DNA from: Stenotrophomonas nitritireducens
Lineage (GTDB): Bacteria > Pseudomonadota > Gammaproteobacteria > Xanthomonadales > Xanthomonadaceae
NCBI RefSeq assembly: GCF_001700965.1
Contig: NZ_CP016756.1
Span: 1,612,001 to 1,676,000 of the forward strand
Length of the DNA stretch: 64,000 nt
Reading direction: 5' to 3'
A program made the translations under genes and the position numbers. Positions 36,163-44,435 of the stretch are shown in pieces. Below the pieces are notes generated by a model, which was not told where the DNA came from, made no database searches, and saw only the letters and a list, made by a program, of their open reading frames with translations. Within the stretch, counting starts at the first letter, position 1; the number at the start of each line of letters is the position of its first letter.

Positions 36163-38523
36163 ATGATGCTGTTGCGACAAATTGCCGCCTTCTGCCTGCT
36201 TTCACTCGCCGCCCTGCCGGCGCTGGCCATCAGTGAAAAAGATCTGCTTCCGGTTGACCAGGCTTTCGCCCTGCGCGTCGAAGCCTCCAGCCGTGATCGC
36301 ATCGAACTGCGCTGGGACATCGCCCCGGGTTATTACCTTTACCACCACCGCACCAGCGCCAAGGCTGGCCCCGGCTTCACCGCCGGCGCGCTGCAGATGC
36401 CGCAGGGCGAGAAAAAGCACGACGAATTCTTCGGCGACGTGGAGACCTACCACCGCCAGCTGCGTTCGGTGTTGCCGGGCACCGCCGATGCCGGCGCCAC
36501 CAGCGTCACCCTCGAAGTCCGCTACCAGGGCTGTGCCGATGCAGGCGTGTGCTATCCGCCGCAGAAACGCACCATTGAAGTGAAGCTGCCCGCCGCTGGC
36601 GGAAGCGCGCCAGCCACCGTGGCGGCGGCTCCGGCGGCGGCACCACTGTTCAACCCGCTGGCCGGCAATGCCGGTGGCGGCCTCAACCTGCCCGGCACCG
36701 CCGCCGTGCAGGGCTTGCCGCTGCCGTCGGAAAAGGCGTTCGGCTTCGAGGCCATTGTCGACAATGGCAACCGCCTGCTGCTGCGGTTCTCGCCGGCACC
36801 GGGCTATTACCTGTACCGCGATCGCACTTCGCTGGCGCTGGAAGGCGCCGATGGCGTGCGCGCTGGCCGCCCGCAATGGCCGGCCGGCAAGCCCTACCGC
36901 GACGAACACTTCGGCAACGTGGTGGTCTACTTCGACCAGGTCGACGTGCCGCTGCCGCTGCGCCGCGACAAGCCCGATGCCACGCCGGCCACCCTGGTGG
37001 TCACCTTCCAGGGCTGCCAGACCGACGGTATCTGCTATCCGCCGATGACTCGCCGGGTGCGGCTGTCGTTGCCGGCCGGCAAGGTTTCGCAGAAGGACAA
37101 GGAAGAACTGGCGGTCGCCCCGCTGGTGATCCCACCGCTGGCTGCCGGCAAGAAGGGCGAGATGACGCCGATGCCGCTGATCGACCCGGCCAACCCACCG
37201 GCACCGCAGCCGTTGGTGGTGCGCCCGGCAGCCGAAGCCGCCAGCCTGGCCGAAGCCGCACCCGATGCCTCTGCCGACAATACCCGTCGCAGCCAGCCAC
37301 CGGCAGAGACTGCAGGTAACGGCTCGCTGCTGTGGGTACTGCTGCTGGCCCTGGCCGGCGGCCTGATCCTGAACCTGATGCCCTGCGTGTTGCCGGTGCT
37401 GTCGCTGAAGGTGCTGGGCGTGGCGCAGAGCGGCGAAAGCCGCCAGCACGCACGCAACCATGCACTCTGGTACACGGCCGGCGTACTGGTTGCATTCACC
37501 GTGATCGGCGCCCTGGTGCTCGCACTGCGCGCTGCCGGCCAGGCAGCCGGCTGGGGCTTCCAGCTGCAGCATCCGTGGTTCATCGCCGCGCTGGTGTATC
37601 TGATGTTCGTGGTGGGCCTGAGCCTGTCCGGGGTGTTCACCCTGGGCGGCAACGGTGGCCAGCTTGGCCAGAAACTCGCCAGCCGCAGCGGCCCCAGCGG
37701 AGATTTCTTCACCGGCGTGCTGGCCTGCGTGGTTGCCAGCCCCTGCATTGCCCCGTTCATGGGCCCGGCCCTGGCCTATGCCTTCACTGCACCGCCTGCG
37801 CTGGCGATGCTGGTGTTCCTGGCACTTGGCCTGGGCCTGGCGCTGCCGTTCCTGCTTATCGGTTTCGTGCCGGCATTGGCCAAGCGTCTGCCCAAGCCGG
37901 GTGCATGGATGGAAACCTTCAAGCATGTGATGGCCTTCCCGATGTACCTCACCGCCATCTGGCTGTTGTGGGTGCTGGGCAAACAGCGTGGCATCGACGC
38001 CATGGGATTGATGCTGGCCGGCATGGCACTGCTGGCATTGGGCCTGTGGTGGTTCGAGCGCAGCCGCTGGCACAGCCGCACGCTGGGCATGGTGATCGGT
38101 GCGGTGATCGCGTTGCTGGCACTGGTACCGGTGTGGGGCGTGACCCGCCTGCCGCCCCCGGCAGCCGCCGTCGCCAGCGAAGGCACGGTGGCGTACTCGC
38201 CGCAGATGCTCGACCGCCTGCGTGCCGACAACCGCGTGGTGTTCGTCAACATGACCGCCGACTGGTGCGTCACCTGCAAGGCCAACGAACGCAACGTGCT
38301 GGACCGCGACAAGTTCCGCGACACGCTCAAGCGGGTCAACGCGGTCTACATGCGCGGTGACTGGACCAATGTCGATCCGCAGATCAGCGCTTTCCTGGAC
38401 CAGCACAAGGCCGTGGGCGTTCCGCTGTACGTGGTTTACGGCCCGGGTACGCCGCCGCGTGTGTTGCCAACCGTGCTGACCCAGTCCATCGCTGAAGAAG
38501 CGCTGCTGCGCGCGGCGCGCTGA
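36163..38523 (+). CDS. dsbD: Thiol:disulfide interchange protein DsbD with duplicated alpha domain
   Basis: 786 residues, against about 565 in E. coli. After a signal peptide (CLLSLAALPALA) there are two DsbD-alpha domains: IAPGYYLYHHRTS with Cys124/Cys130 (YQGCADAGVCYPP), and PAPGYYLYRDRTS with Cys285/Cys291 (FQGCQTDGICYPP). An Ala/Pro linker leads to the eight-helix beta domain with Cys408 (LMPCVLPVLSLK) and Cys528 (ASPCIAPFMGP). The C-terminal gamma domain has the thioredoxin site WCVTCK (Cys702, Cys705). It passes electrons from cytoplasmic thioredoxin to periplasmic partners such as DsbC and TlpA-type proteins. Its TGA overlaps the next ATG. Confidence 0.95.
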   Translation: MMLLRQIAAFCLLSLAALPALAISEKDLLPVDQAFALRVEASSRDRIELRWDIAPGYYLYHHRTSAKAGPGFTAGALQMPQGEKKHDEFFGDVETYHRQLRSVLPGTADAGATSVTLEVRYQGCADAGVCYPPQKRTIEVKLPAAGGSAPATVAAAPAAAPLFNPLAGNAGGGLNLPGTAAVQGLPLPSEKAFGFEAIVDNGNRLLLRFSPAPGYYLYRDRTSLALEGADGVRAGRPQWPAGKPYRDEHFGNVVVYFDQVDVPLPLRRDKPDATPATLVVTFQGCQTDGICYPPMTRRVRLSLPAGKVSQKDKEELAVAPLVIPPLAAGKKGEMTPMPLIDPANPPAPQPLVVRPAAEAASLAEAAPDASADNTRRSQPPAETAGNGSLLWVLLLALAGGLILNLMPCVLPVLSLKVLGVAQSGESRQHARNHALWYTAGVLVAFTVIGALVLALRAAGQAAGWGFQLQHPWFIAALVYLMFVVGLSLSGVFTLGGNGGQLGQKLASRSGPSGDFFTGVLACVVASPCIAPFMGPALAYAFTAPPALAMLVFLALGLGLALPFLLIGFVPALAKRLPKPGAWMETFKHVMAFPMYLTAIWLLWVLGKQRGIDAMGLMLAGMALLALGLWWFERSRWHSRTLGMVIGAVIALLALVPVWGVTRLPPPAAAVASEGTVAYSPQMLDRLRADNRVVFVNMTADWCVTCKANERNVLDRDKFRDTLKRVNAVYMRGDWTNVDPQISAFLDQHKAVGVPLYVVYGPGTPPRVLPTVLTQSIAEEALLRAAR

Positions 38524-39113
38524 TGCGGCGCGCCGTGTGGTGGGTGGCAGGCATTGCCGCAGCGGCCGGGTTATCGGCGGGCGCATGGCTGAGCCGCCCA
38601 ACCCCACCGCCACTGGCTTCAATGAGCGCACCAGCCAAGCCGCTGAAATCAGCGACGCCGGTGCGGGGCGTGCAGATAGGCGAGCTGATGCCCGCCTTCA
38701 CCCTGCCCGACCTCGATGGCATGCCGGTGCAGTTCCCGGATCGCTTCAAAGGCAAGCCGCTGCTGATCAATGTTTGGGCCAGCTGGTGTGCGCCCTGCAT
38801 CGAGGAAATGCCGGAGCTGGCGCGCTTTGCCGCGCGTCATGCCGACGCTGGCCCGCAGGTGGTTGGCCTGGCGCTGGATACGCCCGAGGCGGTGCTGGAT
38901 TTTCTCGGCAACGTGCCGGTGTATTACCCGATCGTGATCGAGACACCGGGGCCGAATGACGCCAGCGTCAAACTCGGCAATTCGCAGGGCTTGCTGCCTT
39001 ACAGCGTGCTGGTTGATGCGCAGGGGCGCGTGCTCAAGCAGAAGCTGGGGCCGTTCAAGGCCGGCGAGATTGATGCCTGGGTGGCGGATGTGGATTCACC
39101 TGCGGCGGAGTGA
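38523..39113 (+). CDS. TlpA/ResA-like periplasmic thioredoxin-fold protein
   Basis: 196 residues. An N-terminal membrane anchor (AVWWVAGIAAAAGLSAGAWL), then a TlpA-like domain: MPAFTLPDLDGMPVQF, INVWASWCAPCIEEMPELARF with Cys89/Cys92, and LLPYSVLVDAQGRVLKQKLGPF with the cis-Pro. Such proteins reduce cysteine pairs in the periplasm, for example in cytochrome c maturation. The start overlaps the dsbD stop, so DsbD is the likely electron donor. Confidence 0.9.
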   Translation: MRRAVWWVAGIAAAAGLSAGAWLSRPTPPPLASMSAPAKPLKSATPVRGVQIGELMPAFTLPDLDGMPVQFPDRFKGKPLLINVWASWCAPCIEEMPELARFAARHADAGPQVVGLALDTPEAVLDFLGNVPVYYPIVIETPGPNDASVKLGNSQGLLPYSVLVDAQGRVLKQKLGPFKAGEIDAWVADVDSPAAE

Positions 39114-39346
39114 ATGCCTGGACTCTGGATGCACCGTCAAGGCAAGGCGCTTCGCAGGTGGGGTTTGAATTCGCGCGAAAGGCCAAGTGCTCCCCTCGTC
39201 CATCCCTTCGCTCCAGCTCGCTCCGCACCCAGCCCGGCGTAGCACGCGGGGCGTACGGACAGGCATGAGCCTAGGGCTAGCAAATGCCTGTTCTTGACCC
39301 CGTCTGCAGGAGGGAGGAACGCACTCCACTTACGCTCAGCTGCAAC

Positions 39347-39706
39347 TGACGCTTTGCTTGCTTTGCGCGGCTTTGCACTTCACGGCTCGGCTTGGCTTTG
39401 CTTCGCTTGACTCTGTTCTGCTTCGCTTGGCTCTGCTCTGCTTCGTTTGGCTCGGCCCTGCTTCGCTTTGCTTTGCTCGGTTTTGCTCGGTTTTACTCGG
39501 TTTTACTCGGTTTTACTCGGTTTTGCTCGGTTTTGCTTGGCTTTGCTTGGCTTTGCTTGGCTTTGCTTGGCTTTGCTTGGCTTTGCTTTGCTTTGCTTTG
39601 CTTTGCTTGGCTTTGCTTGGCTTTGCTTGGCTTTGCTTGGCTTTGCTTGGCTTTGCTTGGCTTGGCTTGGCTTGGCTTTGCTTTGCTTTGCTTTGCTTTG
39701 CTTGGC
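39347..39706. repeat. GCTTT-type low-complexity array (10-bp period core)
   Basis: From about 39347 the plus strand is a string of GCTTTGCTTG-like units with a clear 10-bp period from 39471 on: CGGTTTTGCT and CGGTTTTACT variants on the left give way to TGGCTTTGCT on the right, then TTGCT and TTGGC short units. It runs into a CCTTCTCCCGCC palindrome (39711) and two CCCCTCTCCC palindromes up to about 39930. Open frames over it are repeat artefacts. The part 39114-39346 before it shows no gene. Confidence 0.95.
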
Positions 39707-39978
39707 AATACCTTCTCCCGCCTGCGGGAGAAGGTGCCCCGAAGGGGCGGATGAGGGGGCTCTTGCTCCTGGCTCCTGCAATGCCGCCTGCAGGAAAAAC
39801 TGCACGGCGCTTCGCACCGCCCCCTCACCCCAACCCCTCTCCCGCGAGCGGGAGAGGGGCTTCAAGCAAACTGCGCGGCGCTTCGCACCTCACCCTCTCC
39901 CCAACCCCTCTCCCGGTGGGAGAAGGGCTTCAAGCAGCAGCTCGACTCGGCTCGGCTCGACGCTGCACAGCGCTTGGC

Positions 39979-40170
39979 TTACTTCTTGAACAACAACGCC
40001 AACACGCTCGGGCGCAGTGCCAGCTTCATCATCTGCCGGAACTCGGCCGGCGTCAGGCTGGTCTTGCACGGCAACATGCCGGCGACACCGTCCATCACCA
40101 GCAAGCCGTCCTCGGCCTTCACATCATTGATGCGCACGTCCAGCTTCATCGCAGGGGTTGCAACCTTCAT
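39979..40170 (-). CDS. Small conserved-looking protein downstream of the FAD oxidoreductase
   Basis: 63 residues, starting two bases after the FAD-enzyme stop, so surely co-transcribed. Sequence KLDVRINDVKAEDGLLVMDGVAGMLPCKTSL is followed by a helical, basic end (PAEFRQMMKLALRPSVLALLFKK). No signal peptide, one Cys. I do not recognise the family; it may assist or regulate the oxidoreductase. Confidence 0.65.
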   Translation of the reverse strand: MKVATPAMKLDVRINDVKAEDGLLVMDGVAGMLPCKTSLTPAEFRQMMKLALRPSVLALLFKK

Positions 40171-40172
40171 GC

Positions 40173-41684
40173 TCAGCCCTCCCAGTTGCCAAGACCAACG
40201 ATTTCACGGCCTGCAGCGCGGCCGGAAATCATCGCTTCGGTCAGGTACGAACCGTTCTGGTACAGGTCGGAGAACATCGAGCCCATCTCACCGGCTTCGT
40301 ACAGGCGCGGGATGTGCTTGCCATCGTGGTCCAGCACTTCGGACTTGATGTTGCGGCGCGCACCACCGCCGGTGCAGACGATCACCGGGTCCACGCGCAT
40401 GCCATAGAACGGTGCCTGCGCGATCGGGAACAAGGTGTCCGGGTTGCGACCGAAGTCCGCATCATTCTTCGCCGCACATGCCGCGTTGTAATGTTCCACT
40501 TCGGCGCGCAGCTTGGCCGGGTCGCGGTTGATCTTCACTGCGAGTTCTTCCAGCGTGTCGGCCTTCTGGATCCAGCCCTTCTCCACTTCCACCGAGTTGT
40601 CGTCGGACCACTTGTAGCCACGCACCACCGGGTTCCAGCTCATCACCTCCACCACCAGCTTGTTGTACTGGCAGGTGATGGCATCAAAGATCATGTGCAC
40701 CGGCTGCGCACGGTAATGCGGGGTGTCCACCCAATGGCCGTGCTTCTTTTCCTTGTAATGGGTGAGCTGCAACTCGGCAGTTTCGTTGTAGAAGCGCTCG
40801 GTGTTCGCATCCACTTCAATCCAGCTGAAGCTCTGCCAGAAGAAGTTGCGCAGGAAGCCGTTGACGAAACCTTCCGGCTTGAAGCCCGGCCAGATACCAC
40901 CGGACTGGCCCTGGTTGCGCATATGCCACAAATCGGCACCGGCCTTCTGCAGGATCTTGATGCCGTCGCCGGTGTTGTGCGGCGTACCCAGCGGCGCCGG
41001 ATTGGCCAGGCCGAAATAATTGCGCTGCATGTCCAGGTTGGCTTCAAAGCCACCGGTGGCCATCACCACGCCCTTGTTGGCACGGATGGCCACGCGCTGG
41101 CCGTTCTGCTCGGCGATGACGCCGAACACTTCCAGCGTGTCCGGGTCCTGCACCAGATCCTTGAGCGGCGACTCATAGGCGATCTGGATGCGCGGGCGCA
41201 GGCGGATGTTCTCGCGGAAGGCCAGGTACACGCCAGACGGAATCGGCAGGATGGTGGCGGTGCAATGCACCGCTTCGCGCGCGCCGAACTCCGGGAACTC
41301 CAGCACCGCATCGCGCTCGGAGAAACCGGTGCCATGGATGAACTGCGCCCCGGCCTGGGCCGCACGTTCCTGGATCCACGGTTCCAGCGCTTCCATCGCC
41401 TCGGACCACGGCACCAGCATGTCTTCCGGGATCGGGTTGGCCACGCTCATCTTGCGCTGGTACTCGGCCAGCACCTTGGCGTTCTTGGTGATCAGCAGCG
41501 ACTGACCGGCCACGCGGCTATTACCGCCGGTCTCGGCCTCGTTGGCCTTCTCCAGGATGAGGATGGACAGGTTCGGGTCCAGGTCGTGCGCCTCGATGGC
41601 GGCACACATGGCCGCCAGGCCAAAGCCGGCGATGACGAGGTCGTACTGCTGGTCCCACTGTTTGACGGCGTTGCGACTGGCCAT
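40173..41684 (-). CDS. FAD-dependent oxidoreductase, FAD-binding-2 (fumarate reductase/ketosteroid dehydrogenase-like)
   Basis: 503 residues. The N-terminal dinucleotide fold reads YDLVIAGFGLAAMCAAIEAH, with FGLAAM in place of GxGxxG, then LEKANEAETGGNSRVAGQSLL. Later FAD contacts are KGVVMATGGFEAN and the C-terminal IVCTGGGARRNIKSEVLDHDGKHIPRLYEAGEMGSMF with TEAMISGRAAGREIVG. This is the layout of the fumarate reductase / 3-ketosteroid-1-dehydrogenase / tricarballylate dehydrogenase flavoprotein family. No Sec or Tat signal or haem motif is present, so it is soluble. The substrate is unknown. It is divergent from a LysR regulator, which probably controls it. Confidence 0.85.
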   Translation of the reverse strand: MASRNAVKQWDQQYDLVIAGFGLAAMCAAIEAHDLDPNLSILILEKANEAETGGNSRVAGQSLLITKNAKVLAEYQRKMSVANPIPEDMLVPWSEAMEALEPWIQERAAQAGAQFIHGTGFSERDAVLEFPEFGAREAVHCTATILPIPSGVYLAFRENIRLRPRIQIAYESPLKDLVQDPDTLEVFGVIAEQNGQRVAIRANKGVVMATGGFEANLDMQRNYFGLANPAPLGTPHNTGDGIKILQKAGADLWHMRNQGQSGGIWPGFKPEGFVNGFLRNFFWQSFSWIEVDANTERFYNETAELQLTHYKEKKHGHWVDTPHYRAQPVHMIFDAITCQYNKLVVEVMSWNPVVRGYKWSDDNSVEVEKGWIQKADTLEELAVKINRDPAKLRAEVEHYNAACAAKNDADFGRNPDTLFPIAQAPFYGMRVDPVIVCTGGGARRNIKSEVLDHDGKHIPRLYEAGEMGSMFSDLYQNGSYLTEAMISGRAAGREIVGLGNWEG

Positions 41685-41764
41685 GGTTCCCCTCCCGGGA
41701 GATTGCGATCAGCCGACTATCAGCGCCCCGCCCCGGCAACCGCCAACCAATTCGCGTACGATCC

Positions 41765-41779
41765 ACAACCATCGGTTGT
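41765..41779. promoter_or_regulatory. 15-bp palindrome, candidate LysR operator
   Basis: ACAACC-ATC-GGTTGT is a perfect inverted repeat between the divergent FAD-enzyme and LysR genes, 14 bases before the LysR start. Position and symmetry suggest the regulator's own site. Confidence 0.55.
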
Positions 41780-41793
41780 TACCGCGTGCCGCC

Positions 41794-42717
41794 ATGGATC
41801 TCCGCCAGCTCCGCTACTTCCTGTCCGTGGTCGAACACGGCAGCTTCACCCGCGCCGCCGCGGCCACCGGCCGCACCCAGCAGGCCCTCAGCAAGGGCAT
41901 CCAGGCGCTGGAGCAGCAGCTGGGCGCGCGCCTGTTCGAGCGCGGCAGCCGCGAAGCCCGGCTTACCGATGTCGGCCGCCTGCTGATGGAGCATGCCCAG
42001 CCCGCCCACGACGCCGTGCGCCGCTTCGAGGACCGCCTGCAGGAACTGCAGACCGGTGCCGAGGGCCAGGTCCGCATCGGCACCGGCCCGAGCACGGCCG
42101 GCTCGCTGGTGGCGCCGGCGGTACTGGCGCTGCGCCGGCACTGGCCGAAGATCGGCATCCACGTCAGCGGCGGCATCCTGCCCGAACTGCTGCCCAACCT
42201 GCTGGCCCGCGAACTGGATGCGGTGGTCACCCTGCACACCTTCGGCGACGGCGACCCGGACCCGCGCATCAAGAGCGAAGTGCTGATGCACGACGAGTAC
42301 CGCGTACTCGCCAGCGTGCGCCACCCGCTGGCGCGGCAACGCGATATCAGCCCGGCGCAACTGCTGGAACAGGCCTGGATCTTCGGCCGGCGCCTGGGTG
42401 CGGTGGAAGCCGCGTTCCGCCAACGCTTCCATGAGGCCGGCCTGGAACCACCGCTCAACACCATGGAAAGCGGCTCACCGGAATTCATGCGCGCGATGAT
42501 CCGCGACGGCGGCTACCTCACCTTGTTGCCCAGCCGTTTGGCGCAGGCCGAGTTGCTCGCCGGACATTGGGTGAAGCTGGATGCACCCGGGTTTGCCTGG
42601 CAACGGCCGGTGATGGTCTACACCCGTGATGGCGAACCGCAGAGCGCGCCGCTCGCGCGTTTTCTGCAGGCGTTGAGGAATGCGGCGGAGTTGGCGCGGA
42701 CTCGGGAAGTGGAGTGA
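41794..42717 (+). CDS. LysR-family transcriptional regulator
   Basis: 307 residues from ATG 41794. N-terminal helix-turn-helix MDLRQLRYFLSVVEHGSFTRAAAATGRTQQALSKGIQALEQQLGARLFER is standard for LysR proteins; residues 90-295 form the effector domain (VRIGTGPSTAGSLVAPAVLAL...). It probably senses a substrate of, and controls, the divergent FAD enzyme. An unusual point is the Gln-Gln-Ala in place of the common PSAVS in the recognition helix. It marks the left edge of the normal chromosome before the cassette block. Confidence 0.92.
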   Translation: MDLRQLRYFLSVVEHGSFTRAAAATGRTQQALSKGIQALEQQLGARLFERGSREARLTDVGRLLMEHAQPAHDAVRRFEDRLQELQTGAEGQVRIGTGPSTAGSLVAPAVLALRRHWPKIGIHVSGGILPELLPNLLARELDAVVTLHTFGDGDPDPRIKSEVLMHDEYRVLASVRHPLARQRDISPAQLLEQAWIFGRRLGAVEAAFRQRFHEAGLEPPLNTMESGSPEFMRAMIRDGGYLTLLPSRLAQAELLAGHWVKLDAPGFAWQRPVMVYTRDGEPQSAPLARFLQALRNAAELARTREVE

Positions 42718-42970
42718 ATGCCTCGCGATAGTCCCCCCAACTGCTGAAATCTTGTTACATAGCAAGAATGCAGGTCCAAATCCATATCGCTGTTTATACG
42801 CGATCTTTTGCTCGAGACGCCCGGCGCGTTGAGTGCATGCGCGCCCGCTTGCAACTCATTGATATTTGCAGCCAACACATTTATTCCAACCGCAGCTGAA
42901 AACCGACATACTCGCCGCTACGCCGCTATTGGGCGGTCGAATAGGCGATAGCGCCCATAAGGAGATACCA

Positions 42971-43255
42971 GTGGAACAAGACGTAGAAGCGGATCGGATA
43001 ACCAACGAAGTCTTCCGAAAGTATAGGATCCTCGGGAGAGGAAGACCCCCGGTCATCAGTGTAGCGTTGCTTATGGCGGCATATCCTATCTCACTTATGC
43101 TCGGCTTCAACAGCTTCGTCGCGTACTTAGGCGTTGCAATAACGCTCATTGCAGCTTTTATAGTCATCTACGTGTACTTCGGCCATCGCGCACAGCGTGA
43201 GATTTCCGAGATACTGGTAAAGCGTGCCATGGATCGACTCAAAGGTGGGCGCTAA
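42971..43255 (+). CDS. Cassette-borne small membrane protein
   Basis: 94 residues from GTG 42971, chosen because AAGGAG lies nine bases upstream. Two hydrophobic segments (PVISVALLMAAYPISLMLGF and FVAYLGVAITLIAAFIVIYVYF) are followed by a basic amphipathic tail (HRAQREISEILVKRAMDRLKGG). The stop lies within the first attC-like site. No family recognised. The 250 bases upstream, after the LysR gene, are AT-rich and without a recognisable attI or promoter. Confidence 0.7.
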   Translation: MEQDVEADRITNEVFRKYRILGRGRPPVISVALLMAAYPISLMLGFNSFVAYLGVAITLIAAFIVIYVYFGHRAQREISEILVKRAMDRLKGGR

Positions 43256-43309
43256 CAATTCATTCAAGCCGACGCTGCTTTACCGCGCGGCTTAATCCAG
43301 GCGTTAGGC
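43249..43309 (+). repeat. attC-like recombination site 1
   Basis: GCGCTAACAATTCATTCAAG...GCGGCTTAATCCAGGCGTTAGGC. The left arm CTAACAATTCATTCAAGCCG and the right core GTTAGGC (43303-43309) match the 59-base-element of integron cassettes, with pairing inner arms AAGCCG/CGGCTT. Confidence 0.85.
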
Positions 43310-43328
43310 GGCGGAGAAAGAAGCCGCA

Positions 43329-43853
43329 TCAGACCCATGCGTCCGGTCGCTCTCTCTTGATCAGTACAGCCACCAAGTCGATCGTTTCAGAGCAATGGCG
43401 CAAAAACGCACCATCTACTTGTACAAGTGGCGCAAGTTCTGACACATTCCCCTCATTAAAGAATTCATCTTCCGCCCGAACACGAAAGGGCAGTTCATTC
43501 CTGCGGGCCAAGAGATCCTTGTGGCTGCGACCCTTACCATGCTTCAGAACGTTTACTGCAAGCTGCACGTCCCTAAACCTTGTGAAGAGATCTGGATCTT
43601 TTGCTTCTTCTATTATCTTCAAGGCTTCTTGAAAGCCGTCCCTGCATTCCAATGTATCCTGGAGCGCAGCATCAAACATGGAGACCATTCCAACTGTCAC
43701 TATGGCCCCTTGCAACTCTACCGCCTGTAATGACTTAAGTAGGGCGGTAGTACCGCGTTCTTGCAACTCTGCAAGCGCGCATGCTCGATTACCCTCAAGT
43801 AGGCCGTCAGTGAGCGCAGCGCAGCGTGTAGCCAGTTCGGAAAATGGGTGCAT
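43329..43853 (-). CDS. Cassette-borne hypothetical protein in reverse orientation
   Basis: 174 residues from ATG 43853, on the opposite strand to the other cassette genes. Helix-rich and acidic in places (ALKIIEEAKDPDLFTRFRDVQLAVNVLKHGKGRSHKDLLARRNELPFRVRAEDEFFNEGN). No signal peptide or transmembrane segment. NVLKHGKGRSH resembles HEPN-like or similar helical families, but this is weak and I do not assign one. It fills the cassette between attC sites 1 and 2, so an outside promoter would not express it. Confidence 0.65.
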   Translation of the reverse strand: MHPFSELATRCAALTDGLLEGNRACALAELQERGTTALLKSLQAVELQGAIVTVGMVSMFDAALQDTLECRDGFQEALKIIEEAKDPDLFTRFRDVQLAVNVLKHGKGRSHKDLLARRNELPFRVRAEDEFFNEGNVSELAPLVQVDGAFLRHCSETIDLVAVLIKRERPDAWV

Positions 43854-43872
43854 GGTTGCAATCCTAGCCGCC

Positions 43873-43984
43873 ACCTAACAATTCGTTCAAGCCGAACCCG
43901 CATCGTAGCGGCGCCAGCGCGCCTAGGTTAGGCTAGTACGCAGTCGCCGCCCCGCTACGGGTTGGCCTAACTCAGGCGTTAGCA
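43873..43984 (+). repeat. attC-like recombination site 2 (long form)
   Basis: ACCTAACAATTCGTTCAAGC at the left and GGCCTAACTCAGGCGTTAGC at the right enclose a long imperfect hairpin (CCCGCATCGTAGCGGCGCCA ... CCGCCCCGCTACGGG). At about 110 bases it is at the long end for attC sites. Confidence 0.85.
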
Positions 43985-44002
43985 CTCAAGAGCGAGGAAA
44001 CT

Positions 44003-44365
44003 ATGCCAGTTGTGCTATGTAAAGCGCCCACCTCAAAGGGGCAGCCCTGTAGCGGCTATCAAGGCGTTGGCTTAGGCGGTTATTGCCTCAGCCACTACAA
44101 TAAACTTGATGAGAAGTCGCGCGCCCGCCTAGATGCAAGCACTTCGCTTACCAATATTGGTAAAGCGGCCATTATTATTGCGACGGGCGAAGGTGTTATA
44201 GGCGCAATTGAACGAATTATCTCCGTTGTTGGGCCATTCCTTTCTTACTCGGAGGCCCGGAATTTTCATGTATTGCTTCATGAGTCAGATATCTATCGCA
44301 GAGAACGTTCATACCGCTCGCTAAAGTCATCGTTCAATCGCACGCCACTAGCCCTTTTAGATTGA
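44003..44365 (+). CDS. Cassette-borne protein with N-terminal Cys/His motif (DUF5763-like)
   Basis: 120 residues with a good ribosome site (GAGGAAA) before ATG 44003. The N-terminus has Cys6, Cys16, Cys28 and His31 spaced as C-x9-C-x11-C-x2-H (CKAPTSKGQPC, YCLSH), the pattern of small zinc-binding DUF5763-type domains found in phage and mobile genes. It is followed by a hydrophobic stretch (IGKAAIIIATGEGVIGAIERIISVVGPFL) that may be membrane-associated. Function unknown. Confidence 0.7.
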   Translation: MPVVLCKAPTSKGQPCSGYQGVGLGGYCLSHYNKLDEKSRARLDASTSLTNIGKAAIIIATGEGVIGAIERIISVVGPFLSYSEARNFHVLLHESDIYRRERSYRSLKSSFNRTPLALLD

Positions 44366-44420
44366 GTGCTAGCAATTCATTCAAGCCGAACTCGCTATGC
44401 GAGTCGGCTTCATTCCAGAG
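44366..44420 (+). repeat. attC-like site 3, right half degenerate
   Basis: GTGCTAGCAATTCATTCAAG with inner arms GCCGAACTCGC/GCGAGTCGGC is intact, but the expected GTTAG right core is missing and replaced by TTCATTCCAGAGC. It is probably an inactive or chimeric site. Confidence 0.65.
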
Positions 44421-44435
44421 CTCGGCGCAGTACGA

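Noticed and set aside
36202..38631. 809-codon antisense frame over dsbD, and similar long antisense frames over glnE, gspE/F, the acetyl-CoA hydrolase and the FAD oxidoreductase
   Set aside because: Shadow frames common in GC-rich DNA; their translations are rich in Arg, Gln and His and show no domain, while the opposite strand codes for known families.
39358..39989. Open frames across the GCTTT array near 39.5 kb
   Set aside because: Same reason: repeat-driven low-complexity frames on both strands.
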